Assembly: GCA_963720735.1 (NCBI GenBank)
Contig: CAVRGL010000001.1
Span: forward strand, 434,001-498,000
Source of the DNA: JBBRHQ01 sp963720735
GTDB taxonomy: Bacteria; Actinomycetota; Thermoleophilia; Solirubrobacterales; 70-9
Length of the DNA: 64,000 nt
Direction: 5' to 3'
Position 1 is the first letter of the stretch; each line of letters starts with the position of its first letter. The notes beneath the pieces were generated by a model that was not told where the DNA came from, searched no databases, and saw nothing but the letters and a program-made list of their open reading frames with translations. This document shows positions 17,047-26,875 of the stretch, in pieces. Both the position numbers and the translations under genes were made by a program.

Positions 17047-18258
17047 TCAGGCGCCCCAGGGAGGGCTGCCGGCGAGGACGGCATCGCGGTAGGCGGCGAA
17101 CGAGGCGGCCTCGATCGCCGCCCGGGCCCCGGCGACCAGGCGCTCCAGATAGGTGAGGTTGTGGAGGACCAGGAGGCGGACCGCGGTCAGCTCCTCCGCT
17201 CGCGAGAGATAGCTGAGGTAGTCGCGGTCGTGATGGCTGCAGGCGGGGCAGGGACATCCGTCGACCAAGGGACGGCGATCGCCCTCGTGGCCGGCCTTCC
17301 GCAGATCGAGGCGAAAGCGCCGCTCGGGGTCGGGGGCGAGCGCGACGCCGTGCCGCGCCAGCCTGGTGGGGACGGCGCAGTCGAAGAGGTCGATCCCGAG
17401 GGCGATGCTCTCGAGCAGGTCGTCGACCTCGCCGATCCCGAGCAGGTGCCGGGGCGCCGCGGTGGGCAGCAGCGGCGCGGTCAGAGCGAGCACGCCGCGC
17501 ATCTCCTCCTTGTCGCGGCCGAGGGTGCCACCGATCGCGATCCCGTCGACGCCGGCCTCGGAGACGTACCGGGCGGAGTCCCGCCTCAGGTCCTCGTGCA
17601 CCCCGCCCTGGACGATCCCGAACACCGCCTGACGGGAGGGCCCGCAGCGATCGTGCCAGGCGAGGCAGCGCTCCAGCCAGCGGTGGGTGCGCTCGGTCGA
17701 CCGCGCCGTGTAGTCGCGGTCGACGTGGTACGGCGTGCACTCGTCGAAGGCGAGGGCGATGTCCGAGCCGAGAGCGGCCTGGATCTCCATCGATGCCTCG
17801 GGCGAGATGTAGCGCTCGGCGCCGTCCCGGTAGGAGCGGAAGCGGACACCCTGCTCCTCGATCTCGATGATCGCCCCCTGCCCCTCCCCCTTGCGGCCGC
17901 TCCCCTTGATCTCCTCGGCGACGTTGCCGTGGGCGAGCGAGAACACCTGGAAGCCACCGGAGTCGGTGATCACGGCGCGCTCCCATCCCATGAAGGAGTG
18001 CAGGCCGCCGGCTGCGGCGATCCTTTCCGGCCCCGGCGAGACCAACAGATGGAAGGTGTTGCCGAGCACCATCTCGAAGCCGAGGCCGGCGACCTCGGGC
18101 GCATCGAGCCCGCGGACCGACCCCTTGGTCGCCAGCGGGATGAAGGCCGGGGTCGCGACCGGGCCGTGAGCGGTGCCGATCACCCCGGTGCGGGCCCCCG
18201 CGTCGTGGGCGCCGATCTCGAACCGCAAGCGCTCCGGGTCGCTTCGCATCGGCGCCAA
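17047..18258 (-). CDS. tgt: tRNA-guanine transglycosylase
   Basis: 403 residues, exchanges guanine-34 for a queuosine precursor in GUN anticodon tRNAs. Seen: nucleophile/substrate motifs ITDSGGFQVFSL, ALAFDECTPY, GIVQGGVHEDLR, AIGGTLGRDKEEM and LFDCAVPTRLARHG; C-terminal zinc site CPCPACSHHDRDYLSYL with a later His. No queuosine synthesis genes are in the window, so whether it inserts preQ1 or salvaged queuine is not visible. It converges with the kinase gene with only 9 nt between stops. Confidence 0.95.
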   Translation of the reverse strand: MAPMRSDPERLRFEIGAHDAGARTGVIGTAHGPVATPAFIPLATKGSVRGLDAPEVAGLGFEMVLGNTFHLLVSPGPERIAAAGGLHSFMGWERAVITDSGGFQVFSLAHGNVAEEIKGSGRKGEGQGAIIEIEEQGVRFRSYRDGAERYISPEASMEIQAALGSDIALAFDECTPYHVDRDYTARSTERTHRWLERCLAWHDRCGPSRQAVFGIVQGGVHEDLRRDSARYVSEAGVDGIAIGGTLGRDKEEMRGVLALTAPLLPTAAPRHLLGIGEVDDLLESIALGIDLFDCAVPTRLARHGVALAPDPERRFRLDLRKAGHEGDRRPLVDGCPCPACSHHDRDYLSYLSRAEELTAVRLLVLHNLTYLERLVAGARAAIEAASFAAYRDAVLAGSPPWGA

Positions 18259-18436
18259 TGTAGTGGCTCGACCTCGCGGCCGGCCTCGCTTCAGACCCCT
18301 CGGTCGGCTACTGCTTCTCGCTGCCGGAGCCCTCTACCGCCCCGGCTCTGCATAAGGTTAGACAGGAAATCTAAGCTGGGGCATGGCATATTTACGCGGT
18401 CCCCACGAAGCCAAGACCGCTTTGGGCGATCTGTTA

Positions 18437-18446
18437 CGATATATCG
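18437..18446. promoter_or_regulatory. Possible PadR operator
   Basis: CGATATATCG is a perfect 10-bp AT-centred palindrome about 32 bases upstream of the padR start. PadR-family repressors often bind AT-rich palindromes in their own promoters, so an autoregulatory site is plausible. The preceding 180 bases (18259-18436) hold no gene that I can see. Confidence 0.4.
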
Positions 18447-18478
18447 CGTACTGTCGCACCAACGAAAGGATTCGAAGC

Positions 18479-19015
18479 ATGTACGACAGATCCGAACGCC
18501 ACCGTGGCTTCGCCCCCCACCGCCGCGATCGGCGCAGGCACGGCTATGGCCGGCATTTCGGCCGTGGCGGCCCCCGCGCCCGCCGGGGTGACGTCAAGGC
18601 CGCGGTGCTGGCGCTGCTCGGCGAGAAGCCGATGCACGGCTACGAGATGATCACGGAGATCGAGGAGCGCAGCGGCGGCATCTGGCGCCCCAGCGCCGGA
18701 TCGATCTACCCGACCCTGCAGCTACTCGAGGAGGCGGGGCTGATCAGCGGCGCCGATCGCGATGGCAAGCGCGAGTTCTCCCTCACCGAGGAGGGGCGGC
18801 GCACCGCTGAGGAGCGCACCGGGGCGCTGCCCTGGGAGCAGGTCAACGCGGACGCCGACCAGCACGAGGTCCGGCTGCGGGAGTCCTTCTTCGCCCTGCG
18901 GGCCGCGGTGCTCCAGGTCGGCAGAGCGGGCAGCGAGGACCAGCGCTCACGGGCCCGCGAGGCGCTCGACGCCGCCCGACGGCAGATCTACGCGATCCTC
19001 GCCGAGGACGGCTAG
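18479..19015 (+). CDS. PadR family transcriptional regulator
   Basis: 178 residues. An Arg/His-rich leader (residues 1-35) precedes a PadR winged helix: AAVLALLGEKPMHGYEMITEI, the recognition part SAGSIYPTLQLLEEAGLI and a wing SGADRDGKREFSLTEEGRR, then a C-terminal dimerisation helix. The ATG at 18479 has GAAAGGA nine bases upstream. PadR proteins usually repress an adjacent exporter, but here an IS481-family element has inserted exactly at its TAG stop codon, separating it from whatever lay downstream; the protein itself is intact. Confidence 0.9.
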   Translation: MYDRSERHRGFAPHRRDRRRHGYGRHFGRGGPRARRGDVKAAVLALLGEKPMHGYEMITEIEERSGGIWRPSAGSIYPTLQLLEEAGLISGADRDGKREFSLTEEGRRTAEERTGALPWEQVNADADQHEVRLRESFFALRAAVLQVGRAGSEDQRSRAREALDAARRQIYAILAEDG

Positions 19016-20004
19016 CTGTAGTTGCCAGCAACGTTGTTCCCGGTCAACTCCCGTAGCCGGGCAATCGGCGGTCGGTGACCGAGGGCGCCGTGTCTTCGCC
19101 GGTAGTTGTAGCGCTCGAGCCAGCCAGAGAGGGCGGCCGCCCTCTCTGGCGATGAGCTGTAAACGGCCGCGTAGGCCCACTCACGGAGCATCGTGCGGAT
19201 GAAGCGCTCCGCCTTGCCGTTTGTTTGGGGGCGGTAGGGGCGGGTGCGGATGTGGCGGATTCCGAGCTGGCGGCAGGCGGTCGCATGGGCGGCCGAAACG
19301 TAAGCAGGGCCGTTGTCGGTCATCAGCCGCTCGATCCTGATCCCGTGTGAGCGGTAGAAGGTCAAGGCCCGCCGCAGGAAGCCGATCGCGGTCTCGGTCT
19401 TCTCGTCGGGCAGCACCTCCACGTAGGCGAGGCGGGTGGCGTCGTCGACGCAGACGTGGACGCGTTCCCAGCCAATCCGGCGACGCTTCGCGCCTTCGGC
19501 GTCGGTTCTCGTCGTCGTTCGCCGCACCTTTCGACCAGTGATCCTGTGCCCGGCGCCATGGGGACCGATCCGCCCCAGTTGCTTGACGTCGATGTGGATC
19601 AGCTCCCCCGGGCGGGAGCGCTCATAGTGGCGGATGGTCTCCTCGGGCTCCAGGCGGCTCAGCCTGCCGAGGCCGATCCTCCCCAGCACCGCCGAGACAG
19701 TTGAAGTCGCCATCTCCAACAGTTCGGCGATCTCGGGCCCGGTCATCCGCAGCCGCCGCAGGGCGGCAATCGCCTCGACGCGGTCATCGGGTGTGCGGTG
19801 CGGGATTCGCCTCGGTGCCGAGCTCCGATCGGCCAACCCAGCCTCGCCCTCGTCACGGTAGCGGCGCACCCACTTGCCGGCGGTCCGCACGCTCACTCCG
19901 GCGGCCTCGGCCGCCTCCGCGAGCGTGCGGCCCTCTTCCAGCACCCTCCTCACCATCAGCGCCCTGCCCTTCGGGCCGAGGGGCGCGTTAGCGTGCAGCT
20001 TCAT
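19012..20004 (-). CDS. IS481-family transposase
   Basis: 330-residue DDE transposase. N-terminal helix-turn-helix of the LEEGRTLAEAAEAAGVSVRT kind and a second HTH (residues 90-130); integrase core with DDE residues in LIHIDVKQLG, LMTDNGPAY and NGKAERFIRT. The start is the ATG of MKLHANAPLGPKG with AAGGAGG seven bases before it; the longer reading upstream is rejected. The TAG stop lies just outside the left inverted repeat, in the CTAG target, so the stop codon is supplied by the insertion site. It appears intact. Confidence 0.93.
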   Translation of the reverse strand: MKLHANAPLGPKGRALMVRRVLEEGRTLAEAAEAAGVSVRTAGKWVRRYRDEGEAGLADRSSAPRRIPHRTPDDRVEAIAALRRLRMTGPEIAELLEMATSTVSAVLGRIGLGRLSRLEPEETIRHYERSRPGELIHIDVKQLGRIGPHGAGHRITGRKVRRTTTRTDAEGAKRRRIGWERVHVCVDDATRLAYVEVLPDEKTETAIGFLRRALTFYRSHGIRIERLMTDNGPAYVSAAHATACRQLGIRHIRTRPYRPQTNGKAERFIRTMLREWAYAAVYSSSPERAAALSGWLERYNYRRRHGALGHRPPIARLRELTGNNVAGNYS

Positions 20005-20087
20005 CCGGTGTCCTCCTTGGATCTGGGTGGCTTCGACACCCCCAGCCTCCAAGGAGGTCCGGATGAACAACGTGCTTAGGAACTACA
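19017..20087 (-). mobile_element. IS481-family insertion sequence
   Basis: Element of about 1,071 bp with imperfect terminal inverted repeats beginning TGTAGTT and sharing ACGTTGTTC further in. It is flanked by GCTAGC on the left and CCTAGG on the right, which fits the NCTAGN target known for IS481, though the outer bases of the two copies differ. It holds one transposase on the minus strand. The left flank contains the padR stop codon; the right flank lies 18 nt beyond the gpmI stop. The element looks complete. Confidence 0.88.
20002..20065. repeat. Large inverted repeat over the transposase start
   Basis: CATCCGG/CCTCCTTGGA on the left is mirrored by TCCAAGGAGG/CCGGATG on the right with a small offset, around an inner TGGGTG/CACCCC stem. 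Both arms carry an AAGGAGG plus ATG, one facing the transposase and one facing the right end, where it opens a 9-codon frame ending in the target TAG. When transcribed through, the hairpin would hide the transposase ribosome-binding site. Confidence 0.6.
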
Positions 20088-20110
20088 CCTAGGCGGTCTG
20101 GCCGGGCGCC

Positions 20111-21643
20111 TCAGCTGCGCAGCAGCGAGCGCCCGGTCATCTCGGCCGGCTGCGCGATCCCGAGCAGCTCCAGCGCTGTGGGGGCGACGTCGGCGAGGAT
20201 GCCGCCGTCGCGAAGCGAGACGCCTTCGGCGGTGACGATCAGCGGTACCGGGTTGAGCGAGTGGGCCGTGTTCGGCGATCCGTCGGGCTCCAGCATGTTG
20301 TCCGAGTTGCCGTGGTCGGCGGTGATGATGCAGGCGCCGCCCCTGGCGTGGACCGCATCGACCACGTCACCAAGGCATGAGTCGACCGTGGTCACCGCCC
20401 GCACGGCGGCCGGGATGTCGCCGGTGTGCCCGACCATGTCCGAGTTGGCGAAGTTGATGATCCCGAAGCGGAAGCCGTCCTCGCCCCAGGCGCCCGTGAA
20501 CGCGTCGGCCGCTGCCCGGGCGCTCATCTCGGGCTTCTGGTCGTAGGTCGCAACATCGCGGGGGGAATGCACCAGGATCCGCTCCTCCCCCTCCCACTCC
20601 TGCTCCCGGCCACCGTTGAAGAAGTAGGTGACGTGGGCGTACTTCTCCGTCTCCGCGACGTGCAGCTGCCTGCCACCCTGCTCGGAAATGACCTCGGCGA
20701 TCGTCGTCTTCGGCCGCTCCTCCGGGAACGCCACCGGGTAGGGCCAGCCCTTGCGGTAGGAGGTCATCGTGGTCAGGTTGACCAGGGGCGCCCCGGCACG
20801 CGGGAAGCCGTCGAACTCGGGGTCGGCCAGCGCCAGGGTCATCTCCCGGGCGCGATCGGGGCGGAAGTTGATGTAGAAGGCCACATCACCCTGGGCCAGT
20901 CCGGTGTAGCCGCCGATCACCGTCGGCATCACGAACTCGTCGGTCTCGCCGCGCTCATATGCCTCGGCGATCGCCTCGTCGGCACCGCCGGCCCGCAGAC
21001 CCTCCCCGTGGGCGATCGCATCGTAGGCCAGCTTGATCCGCTCCCAGCGGGTGTCCCGGTCCATGGCGTAGAAGCGCCCGGCGACCGTGCCGACGCGTCC
21101 CGCCTGGCGAAGCCAGCGCTCGAGCTCGGCGAGGTAACCCCGGCCGGCAGTGGGAAGCGTGTCGCGGCCGTCGGTGAAGGCGTGAAATACGACCTCGGGG
21201 ACACCCTCCTGGACCGCCAGCTCGATGCTCGCCTCGAGGTGCTCCCAGCCCGAGTGCACCCCGCCGTCGGAGACGAGGCCGAGCAGGTGGATGCGCCCCC
21301 CGGGACTGGAGCGGGCCCGCTCGCAGGCCGCCCGCAGGGGCTCGTTCTCGAAGAAGCTGCCGTCGGCAATCGCGTCGTCGATCCGGGTCAGGTCCTGGTG
21401 GACGACAGCGCCGGCGCCGAGGTTGAGGTGGCCCACCTCCGAGTTCCCCATCTGCCCCTGGGGCAGGCCGACGTCGCGACCCTGGGCGGAGAGCTGCGTG
21501 TGCGCGCACTCCGACCAGAGCCGCTCGAACCTCGGGGTCTCGGCCTGGGAGATCGCGTTCCCCGGGCCGGGCGGCGCCAGGCCCCAGCCGTCGAGCACGA
21601 CCAGCGCCAGTGATTCGACCGGAAGCTGGGTCGGACCGGTCAT
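20111..21643 (-). CDS. gpmI: 2,3-bisphosphoglycerate-independent phosphoglycerate mutase
   Basis: 510 residues, glycolytic interconversion of 3- and 2-phosphoglycerate with two Mn ions. Alkaline-phosphatase-fold motifs: VVLDGWGLAPPG, phospho-Ser site QMGNSEVGHLNLGAG, DGRDTLPTAG, FRPDRAREMT and ITADHGNSDNML. Its start overlaps the tpiA stop by 4 nt, placing it last in the gap-pgk-tpiA-gpmI operon. The IS481 element sits 23 bp beyond its stop codon and does not break it. Confidence 0.96.
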   Translation of the reverse strand: MTGPTQLPVESLALVVLDGWGLAPPGPGNAISQAETPRFERLWSECAHTQLSAQGRDVGLPQGQMGNSEVGHLNLGAGAVVHQDLTRIDDAIADGSFFENEPLRAACERARSSPGGRIHLLGLVSDGGVHSGWEHLEASIELAVQEGVPEVVFHAFTDGRDTLPTAGRGYLAELERWLRQAGRVGTVAGRFYAMDRDTRWERIKLAYDAIAHGEGLRAGGADEAIAEAYERGETDEFVMPTVIGGYTGLAQGDVAFYINFRPDRAREMTLALADPEFDGFPRAGAPLVNLTTMTSYRKGWPYPVAFPEERPKTTIAEVISEQGGRQLHVAETEKYAHVTYFFNGGREQEWEGEERILVHSPRDVATYDQKPEMSARAAADAFTGAWGEDGFRFGIINFANSDMVGHTGDIPAAVRAVTTVDSCLGDVVDAVHARGGACIITADHGNSDNMLEPDGSPNTAHSLNPVPLIVTAEGVSLRDGGILADVAPTALELLGIAQPAEMTGRSLLRS

Positions 21644-22395
21644 CCGGCCGCCGCGACGATCGCCGCGAAGTCCTCCGGGTCGAGCGACGCCCCGCCGACC
21701 AGCGCCCCGTCGATGTCGGCCTCGGCCATCAGCTCCGCAGCGTTGTCCGACTTGACCGAGCCGCCGTAGAGGATGCGCACCCGCTCGGCGTCGCCGCCCC
21801 GGGCTCGGAGCAGGTCGCGGATGAAGGCGATCGCCTCCTGGGCCTGCCCGGGACTCGCGGTGCGGCCGGTGCCGATCGCCCAGATCGGCTCGTAGGCGAC
21901 CACCAGCCGGTCCATCCCGGCGCCCTCCACCGCCTCGAGGTCGGCTGCGATCTGGCGCTCGAGGACGGCCTCGGTCTGCTCGGCGTCGCGGGCCTCCTCA
22001 GTCTCCCCGACGCAGAGGATCGGCTCCAGCCCGGCCGCCAGGGCGGCGGGCACCTTGCGGGCCAGCGCCTCGTCGGTCTCGCCGAACAACTGCCGCCGCT
22101 CCGAGTGACCGAGCACCACCGCGTCCGCCCCCGCCTCGAGCAGCATCGGCGCGGAGACCTCACCGGTGAAGGCCCCGGAGCCCTCCTCGTGCATGTTCTG
22201 GGCGGCGACCCTGAGGGCGGACCCCGAGCAGCGCTCCGCGGTCGCGCTCAGGGCGATGAAGGAGGGGCAGATCACCACCTCGGGGCCGTCATCACCCGGT
22301 GCCCCGGGGAGGAAGGCATCGAGGAATGCCTCCGCTTCGGAGACGGTCTTGTTCATCTTCCAGTTGGCCGCCACATAGGGCCTTCTGTCGCTCAA
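21640..22395 (-). CDS. tpiA: Triosephosphate isomerase
   Basis: 251 residues, TIM barrel converting dihydroxyacetone phosphate and glyceraldehyde 3-phosphate. Catalytic Lys in AANWKMNK, His in VVLGHSERR, Glu in AYEPIWAIGTG, and the phosphate loop ILYGGSVKSDNAAEL. The start is a TTG inside a TTGA overlap with the pgk stop. Third gene of the glycolytic operon. Confidence 0.96.
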   Translation of the reverse strand: MSDRRPYVAANWKMNKTVSEAEAFLDAFLPGAPGDDGPEVVICPSFIALSATAERCSGSALRVAAQNMHEEGSGAFTGEVSAPMLLEAGADAVVLGHSERRQLFGETDEALARKVPAALAAGLEPILCVGETEEARDAEQTEAVLERQIAADLEAVEGAGMDRLVVAYEPIWAIGTGRTASPGQAQEAIAFIRDLLRARGGDAERVRILYGGSVKSDNAAELMAEADIDGALVGGASLDPEDFAAIVAAAG

Positions 22396-23609
22396 TCCGG
22401 CTCACCTTCCTCGCTTGCTGTCCGCTCCTCGATCAGCGCCTCTACCCCCGGCAAACGCTTGCCCTCGAGCAGCTCCAGGGACGCCCCGCCACCGGTGCTC
22501 AGCCAGTCGATCCGCTCGGAGAGGCCGAATTGAGCCAGCGCGGCCACCGAGTCGCCGCCCCCGACGATCGTGGTCGCCCCGGCCCCGGCGACCGCTTCGG
22601 CCAGGACCCGGGTGCCGTCGGCGAACGGCTCAAGCTCGAAGGCCCCCATCGGCCCGTTCCACAGCACGGTGCCCGCGGCCGAGACGTCGGCTGCGTACTC
22701 GCGAGCGGTACGGGGGCCGATGTCGAGGCCCATCCAGCCGTCCGGCACCTCGGTGCCCTCGGAGACCCGGCGTTCGGCCCCCGCCTCGAAGCGATCGCCG
22801 AGGACGAGGTCCACGGGCAGCCGCAGCTCGCAGCGCGAGCCCTCGGCCTTGCGCAGCGCCTCGGCCGCCAGCTCAACCCCCTTCTCCTCGACCAGCGAGT
22901 CGCCGGTGGAGATCCCCTGGGCGCGGAAGAAGCTGAAGCACATCGCCCCTCCGACCAGGATCTGATCGGCGATCTCGAGGAAGCGGTCGATCACCCCCAC
23001 CTTGTCGCTGACCTTGGCGCCCCCCAGGACGAGCACCAGCGGGCGCTCCGGGTCGGCGACCACCCGCCCCAGCTCCTCCAGCTCGCGCTCGAGCAGGAGG
23101 CCGGCGTAGGCGGGCAGCAGGTGGGCGACCCCCTCCGTCGTCGCGTGAGCCCGGTGCGCCGCCCCGAAGGCGTCGTTGACGTAGACATCGGCGAGGCCGG
23201 CGAGGGCCGAGGACAGCCCGGGGTCGTTGGAGGTCTCACCCGGCTCGAAGCGGCTGTTCTCGAGCAGCAGCACCCCGCCCGGCTCGAGCTCATCGGCCAT
23301 CGCCGCGGCGCGCTCGCCGACCACCTCCGGAGCGAGCTCGACCTCGACCCCGAGCAGCTCGGAGAGCCGCTCGGCCACGGGCTTCATCGAGAGCGCGGGG
23401 TCCGGCTTCCCGCCGGGACGCCCGAGGTGGGAAACGAGGACCAGCTTGGCGCCGTGGCTCCGCAATAGCTCGATCGTCGGCAGCGCCGCCCGGATCCGGG
23501 TGTCGTCGTCGACCGCGCCCCCGGCGAGCGGGACGTTGAAGTCGACCCGCACCAGCACCCGCTTGCCCGCGACATCGGCGTCGCGGACGCTTGCCGCAGA
23601 GGGGCTCAA
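22392..23609 (-). CDS. pgk: Phosphoglycerate kinase
   Basis: 405 residues, ATP-forming step of glycolysis. Substrate-side motifs VRVDFNVPLAGG, VLVSHLGRPGG and LLLENSRF; nucleotide side LGGAKVSDKVG, VLWNGPMGAFE, TIVGGGDSVAAL and STGGGASLELLEG. Start is TTG (MSPSAASVRDADVAGKRVLV), the same TTGAGC context as tpiA; 13 nt separate it from gap. Confidence 0.96.
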   Translation of the reverse strand: MSPSAASVRDADVAGKRVLVRVDFNVPLAGGAVDDDTRIRAALPTIELLRSHGAKLVLVSHLGRPGGKPDPALSMKPVAERLSELLGVEVELAPEVVGERAAAMADELEPGGVLLLENSRFEPGETSNDPGLSSALAGLADVYVNDAFGAAHRAHATTEGVAHLLPAYAGLLLERELEELGRVVADPERPLVLVLGGAKVSDKVGVIDRFLEIADQILVGGAMCFSFFRAQGISTGDSLVEEKGVELAAEALRKAEGSRCELRLPVDLVLGDRFEAGAERRVSEGTEVPDGWMGLDIGPRTAREYAADVSAAGTVLWNGPMGAFELEPFADGTRVLAEAVAGAGATTIVGGGDSVAALAQFGLSERIDWLSTGGGASLELLEGKRLPGVEALIEERTASEEGEPD

Positions 23610-23622
23610 TCCGCGGTGGGCC

Positions 23623-24648
<1,026 letters not shown>

Positions 24649-24713
24649 CAGTCACTTCCCTCCTGGAGAATCCGAGATCGTTGCCTACATCGATCTTATG
24701 GGTCTGGCGGCGA

Positions 24714-25076
24714 TCAGTCGGGCCCGATCGTCACCTCGACGTCGTAGCCGTCGGGATCCTGGAGGAACGCCGAGTAGCTGCCCGAGCCGTGGCCGCGGTT
24801 CTCGCCGGGCTCTCCGGTGCTCTTGCCACCGGCCCCCACACCCCCCTCCCAGGCCGCCTTGACCGCGGCGATCCCCGACCCCGAGAAGCAGATCAGGCCG
24901 AAGCCCGGGGCCGGTGGATGGTGGGCGGAGATGAAGAAGACAGGCTTGGCGATCCCCCAGCCGACGGTCTCGTCGCGCTCGAAATGCCGCCGCCAGCCCA
25001 GCGGCGCCAGGAGCGAGTCGTAGAAGGCGGCGCTGACTTCGAGATCGCCAACCTCGAGGCGGACGTGGTGTAGCAC
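24714..25076 (-). CDS. VOC / glyoxalase-like protein
   Basis: 120 residues, one vicinal-oxygen-chelate domain: LHHVRLEVGDLEVSAAFYDSLLAPLGW at the start and YSAFLQDPDGYDVEV at the end, the two beta-alpha-beta-beta modules. Metal ligands His and a final Glu are in the usual places. The GTG at 25076 (VLHHVRLEV) is preferred to a longer frame. Substrate is not evident. It lies between the ABC exporter and gap. Confidence 0.85.
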   Translation of the reverse strand: MLHHVRLEVGDLEVSAAFYDSLLAPLGWRRHFERDETVGWGIAKPVFFISAHHPPAPGFGLICFSGSGIAAVKAAWEGGVGAGGKSTGEPGENRGHGSGSYSAFLQDPDGYDVEVTIGPD

Positions 25077-25135
25077 GGCGGGCAGGGTATTAGAGGAGGG
25101 CCGATGCGTGTCGCCGCCGCCGTGCCCCGGCCGGC

Positions 25136-25912
25136 TCAACCGGATCTCGGGGTCCAGCGGAAATAGCGGACGGCGAAGAGCAGCCCGGCTACCCCCCAGA
25201 TCGCGACGATCGCCAGGTTCTCCCACTCGATGCCAGCGCCTCCCGCCCCCGCGGGAACATATGCGCTGAAGAAGGCCTCGAAGAAGTGCCGGATCGGGAA
25301 GGCGTCGGCGAAGTGGATGACCCCGTTCGGAAGCTGATCGTCGGGGATGAAGACCCCGGATAGGAAGTAGAGGGGAAGGAGGATTGCGTTGACGATTGGC
25401 GCGGCGGCGTCCTGGGAGGGGATCAGAGCGGTCAGGGCGACTCCCATGCAGCAGAACGAGGCGGCCCCCACCGTGAGCGTCAGGAGGATTGCCGGGAGCC
25501 GGTCCCAGGGGACATCGACCCCGTAGAGGACCCCGCCGATCGCCGCCAGCAGGGCGAGCATCATCAGGGAGACGACGATCGCGTTTCCGACCCTGCCGGC
25601 GACGAAGACCCAGGCCGGCATCGGAGTGCCGCGACCCCGCTTCAGGCGGCCGTCCTCGCGGGCGATGGTCAGCGACATCGCGAGGCTCTGCATCGTCGCC
25701 GAGATCACCGAGAGGGTGATGATCGCCGGGACGTAGTAGGTGGTGGTCTTGATCCCGCCGCGAACGTTCACCGTCTGCCCGCCGAACACCGTGGCGAAGA
25801 TCAGCAGCAGAACGACCGGGAACATCACCGTGAAGAAGACCGAGGCGGGGTTGCGCCAGAAGGCCTTCTGGTCGTAGCGGAACTGGTGCAGTGCGAGAGC
25901 GGCGCCGCTGAT
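25136..25912 (-). CDS. ABC-2 type exporter permease
   Basis: 258 residues, six membrane helices of the ABC-2/DrrB type: LLLIFATVFGG, a large helix at AIITLSVISATMQSLAMSL followed by the EDGRLKRGRGTPMPAW loop, and FLSGVFIP before the last helices. It pairs with the upstream ATPase. No ATG, GTG or TTG is available near the ATPase stop; an in-frame ATC overlaps the stop as TGATC, 7 nt behind GGAGG, and is used here as the start (an alternative is CTG one codon before). The longer frame upstream belongs to the ATPase shadow. Confidence 0.85.
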   Translation of the reverse strand: MSGAALALHQFRYDQKAFWRNPASVFFTVMFPVVLLLIFATVFGGQTVNVRGGIKTTTYYVPAIITLSVISATMQSLAMSLTIAREDGRLKRGRGTPMPAWVFVAGRVGNAIVVSLMMLALLAAIGGVLYGVDVPWDRLPAILLTLTVGAASFCCMGVALTALIPSQDAAAPIVNAILLPLYFLSGVFIPDDQLPNGVIHFADAFPIRHFFEAFFSAYVPAGAGGAGIEWENLAIVAIWGVAGLLFAVRYFRWTPRSG

Positions 25913-26817
25913 CAGGGATCCTCCGAGGTGAGCTCGAGGTAGATGTCCTCGAGGGTGGGCCTGCTGACCTCCAGGTTCTCGAGGTCGATGCCCCGCTCCA
26001 GCGCCCAGCCGGTGAGCTGGTTCAGCGTCCTCACAGGGGTGCTGGTGCTCAGGGTGACCACCCCGGCGCCGTTCTCGCCGGCCACCTCCAGGGGGATCTC
26101 CTCCGGGTCGTGCCCCTCCGGGAGGCGGAAGCTGATCCTCGCCGGCTCCGCGTCGCGGTTGCCGAGGTCCTCCGGCGTGCCGCGGGCGACGATCTCCCCG
26201 CGCGAGATGATCGTGACGCGATCGGCGAGGTGCTGCGCCTCGTCCATGTAGTGGGTGGTGAGGAAGACGGTCTTTCCGAGGTCGCGCAGCCCGGCGATCA
26301 CCTCCCATGCCTGGCGCCTCGCCGAGGGATCGAAGCCGGTGGTCGGCTCGTCGAGGAAGAGCAGCTCGGGGTCCCCGATCAGGGCGATGCCGACGTCGAG
26401 ACGGCGCTGCTGGCCTCCCGAGAGCTTGCTGGCCCGCTCCCCCGCCTTCTCCTCCAGGCCAACCAGCCCGATCACCTCCCCGACGTCGCGTGGGCGGCGG
26501 TAATAGCCGGCGTAGAGCTCCAGCGACTCGGTCACGGTCAGGTAGGGATCGAGCTTGTCGCTCTGCAGCACGATCCCGATCCGCTCCCGCCACTCGGAGC
26601 CGGCCTGCTGCGGGTCCTCGCCAAGCACCGCGACCTCCCCCCCGCTTCGACGGCGGTAGCCCTCGAGGATCTCGACCGTGGTCGTCTTGCCGGCGCCGTT
26701 CGGACCGAGGAAGGCGAGGATCTCGCCGGGCTCGACGTCGAGGTCGATGCCGCGAACGGCCTCGACATCGCCGTAGGACATGCGCAGGCCACGGACGGAG
26801 ATCGCGGGAGCCGGCAT
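25912..26817 (-). CDS. ABC exporter ATP-binding protein (DrrA type)
   Basis: 301 residues. Walker A FLGPNGAGKTTTVEIL, Q-loop IVLQSDKLDPYLT, signature KLSGGQQRRLDVG, Walker B LLFLDEPTTGFD and H-loop LTTHYMDEA, then a 70-residue C-terminal extension like drug/daunorubicin exporters. It powers the ABC-2 permease downstream. Substrate unknown. The pair occupies the position between rapZ and gap where yvcK and whiA are usual in actinobacteria. Confidence 0.93.
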   Translation of the reverse strand: MPAPAISVRGLRMSYGDVEAVRGIDLDVEPGEILAFLGPNGAGKTTTVEILEGYRRRSGGEVAVLGEDPQQAGSEWRERIGIVLQSDKLDPYLTVTESLELYAGYYRRPRDVGEVIGLVGLEEKAGERASKLSGGQQRRLDVGIALIGDPELLFLDEPTTGFDPSARRQAWEVIAGLRDLGKTVFLTTHYMDEAQHLADRVTIISRGEIVARGTPEDLGNRDAEPARISFRLPEGHDPEEIPLEVAGENGAGVVTLSTSTPVRTLNQLTGWALERGIDLENLEVSRPTLEDIYLELTSEDP

Positions 26818-26875
26818 CGGCAGGGAGGATGTTAGGCGGGGAGGGCCGCCCGAAAGCAGCGGCCGGCCGCCATCT

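Noticed and set aside
20061..20093. Nine-codon frame at the right end of the IS as a real gene
   Set aside because: It has a good ribosome-binding site only because it mirrors the transposase start in the hairpin; no other support.
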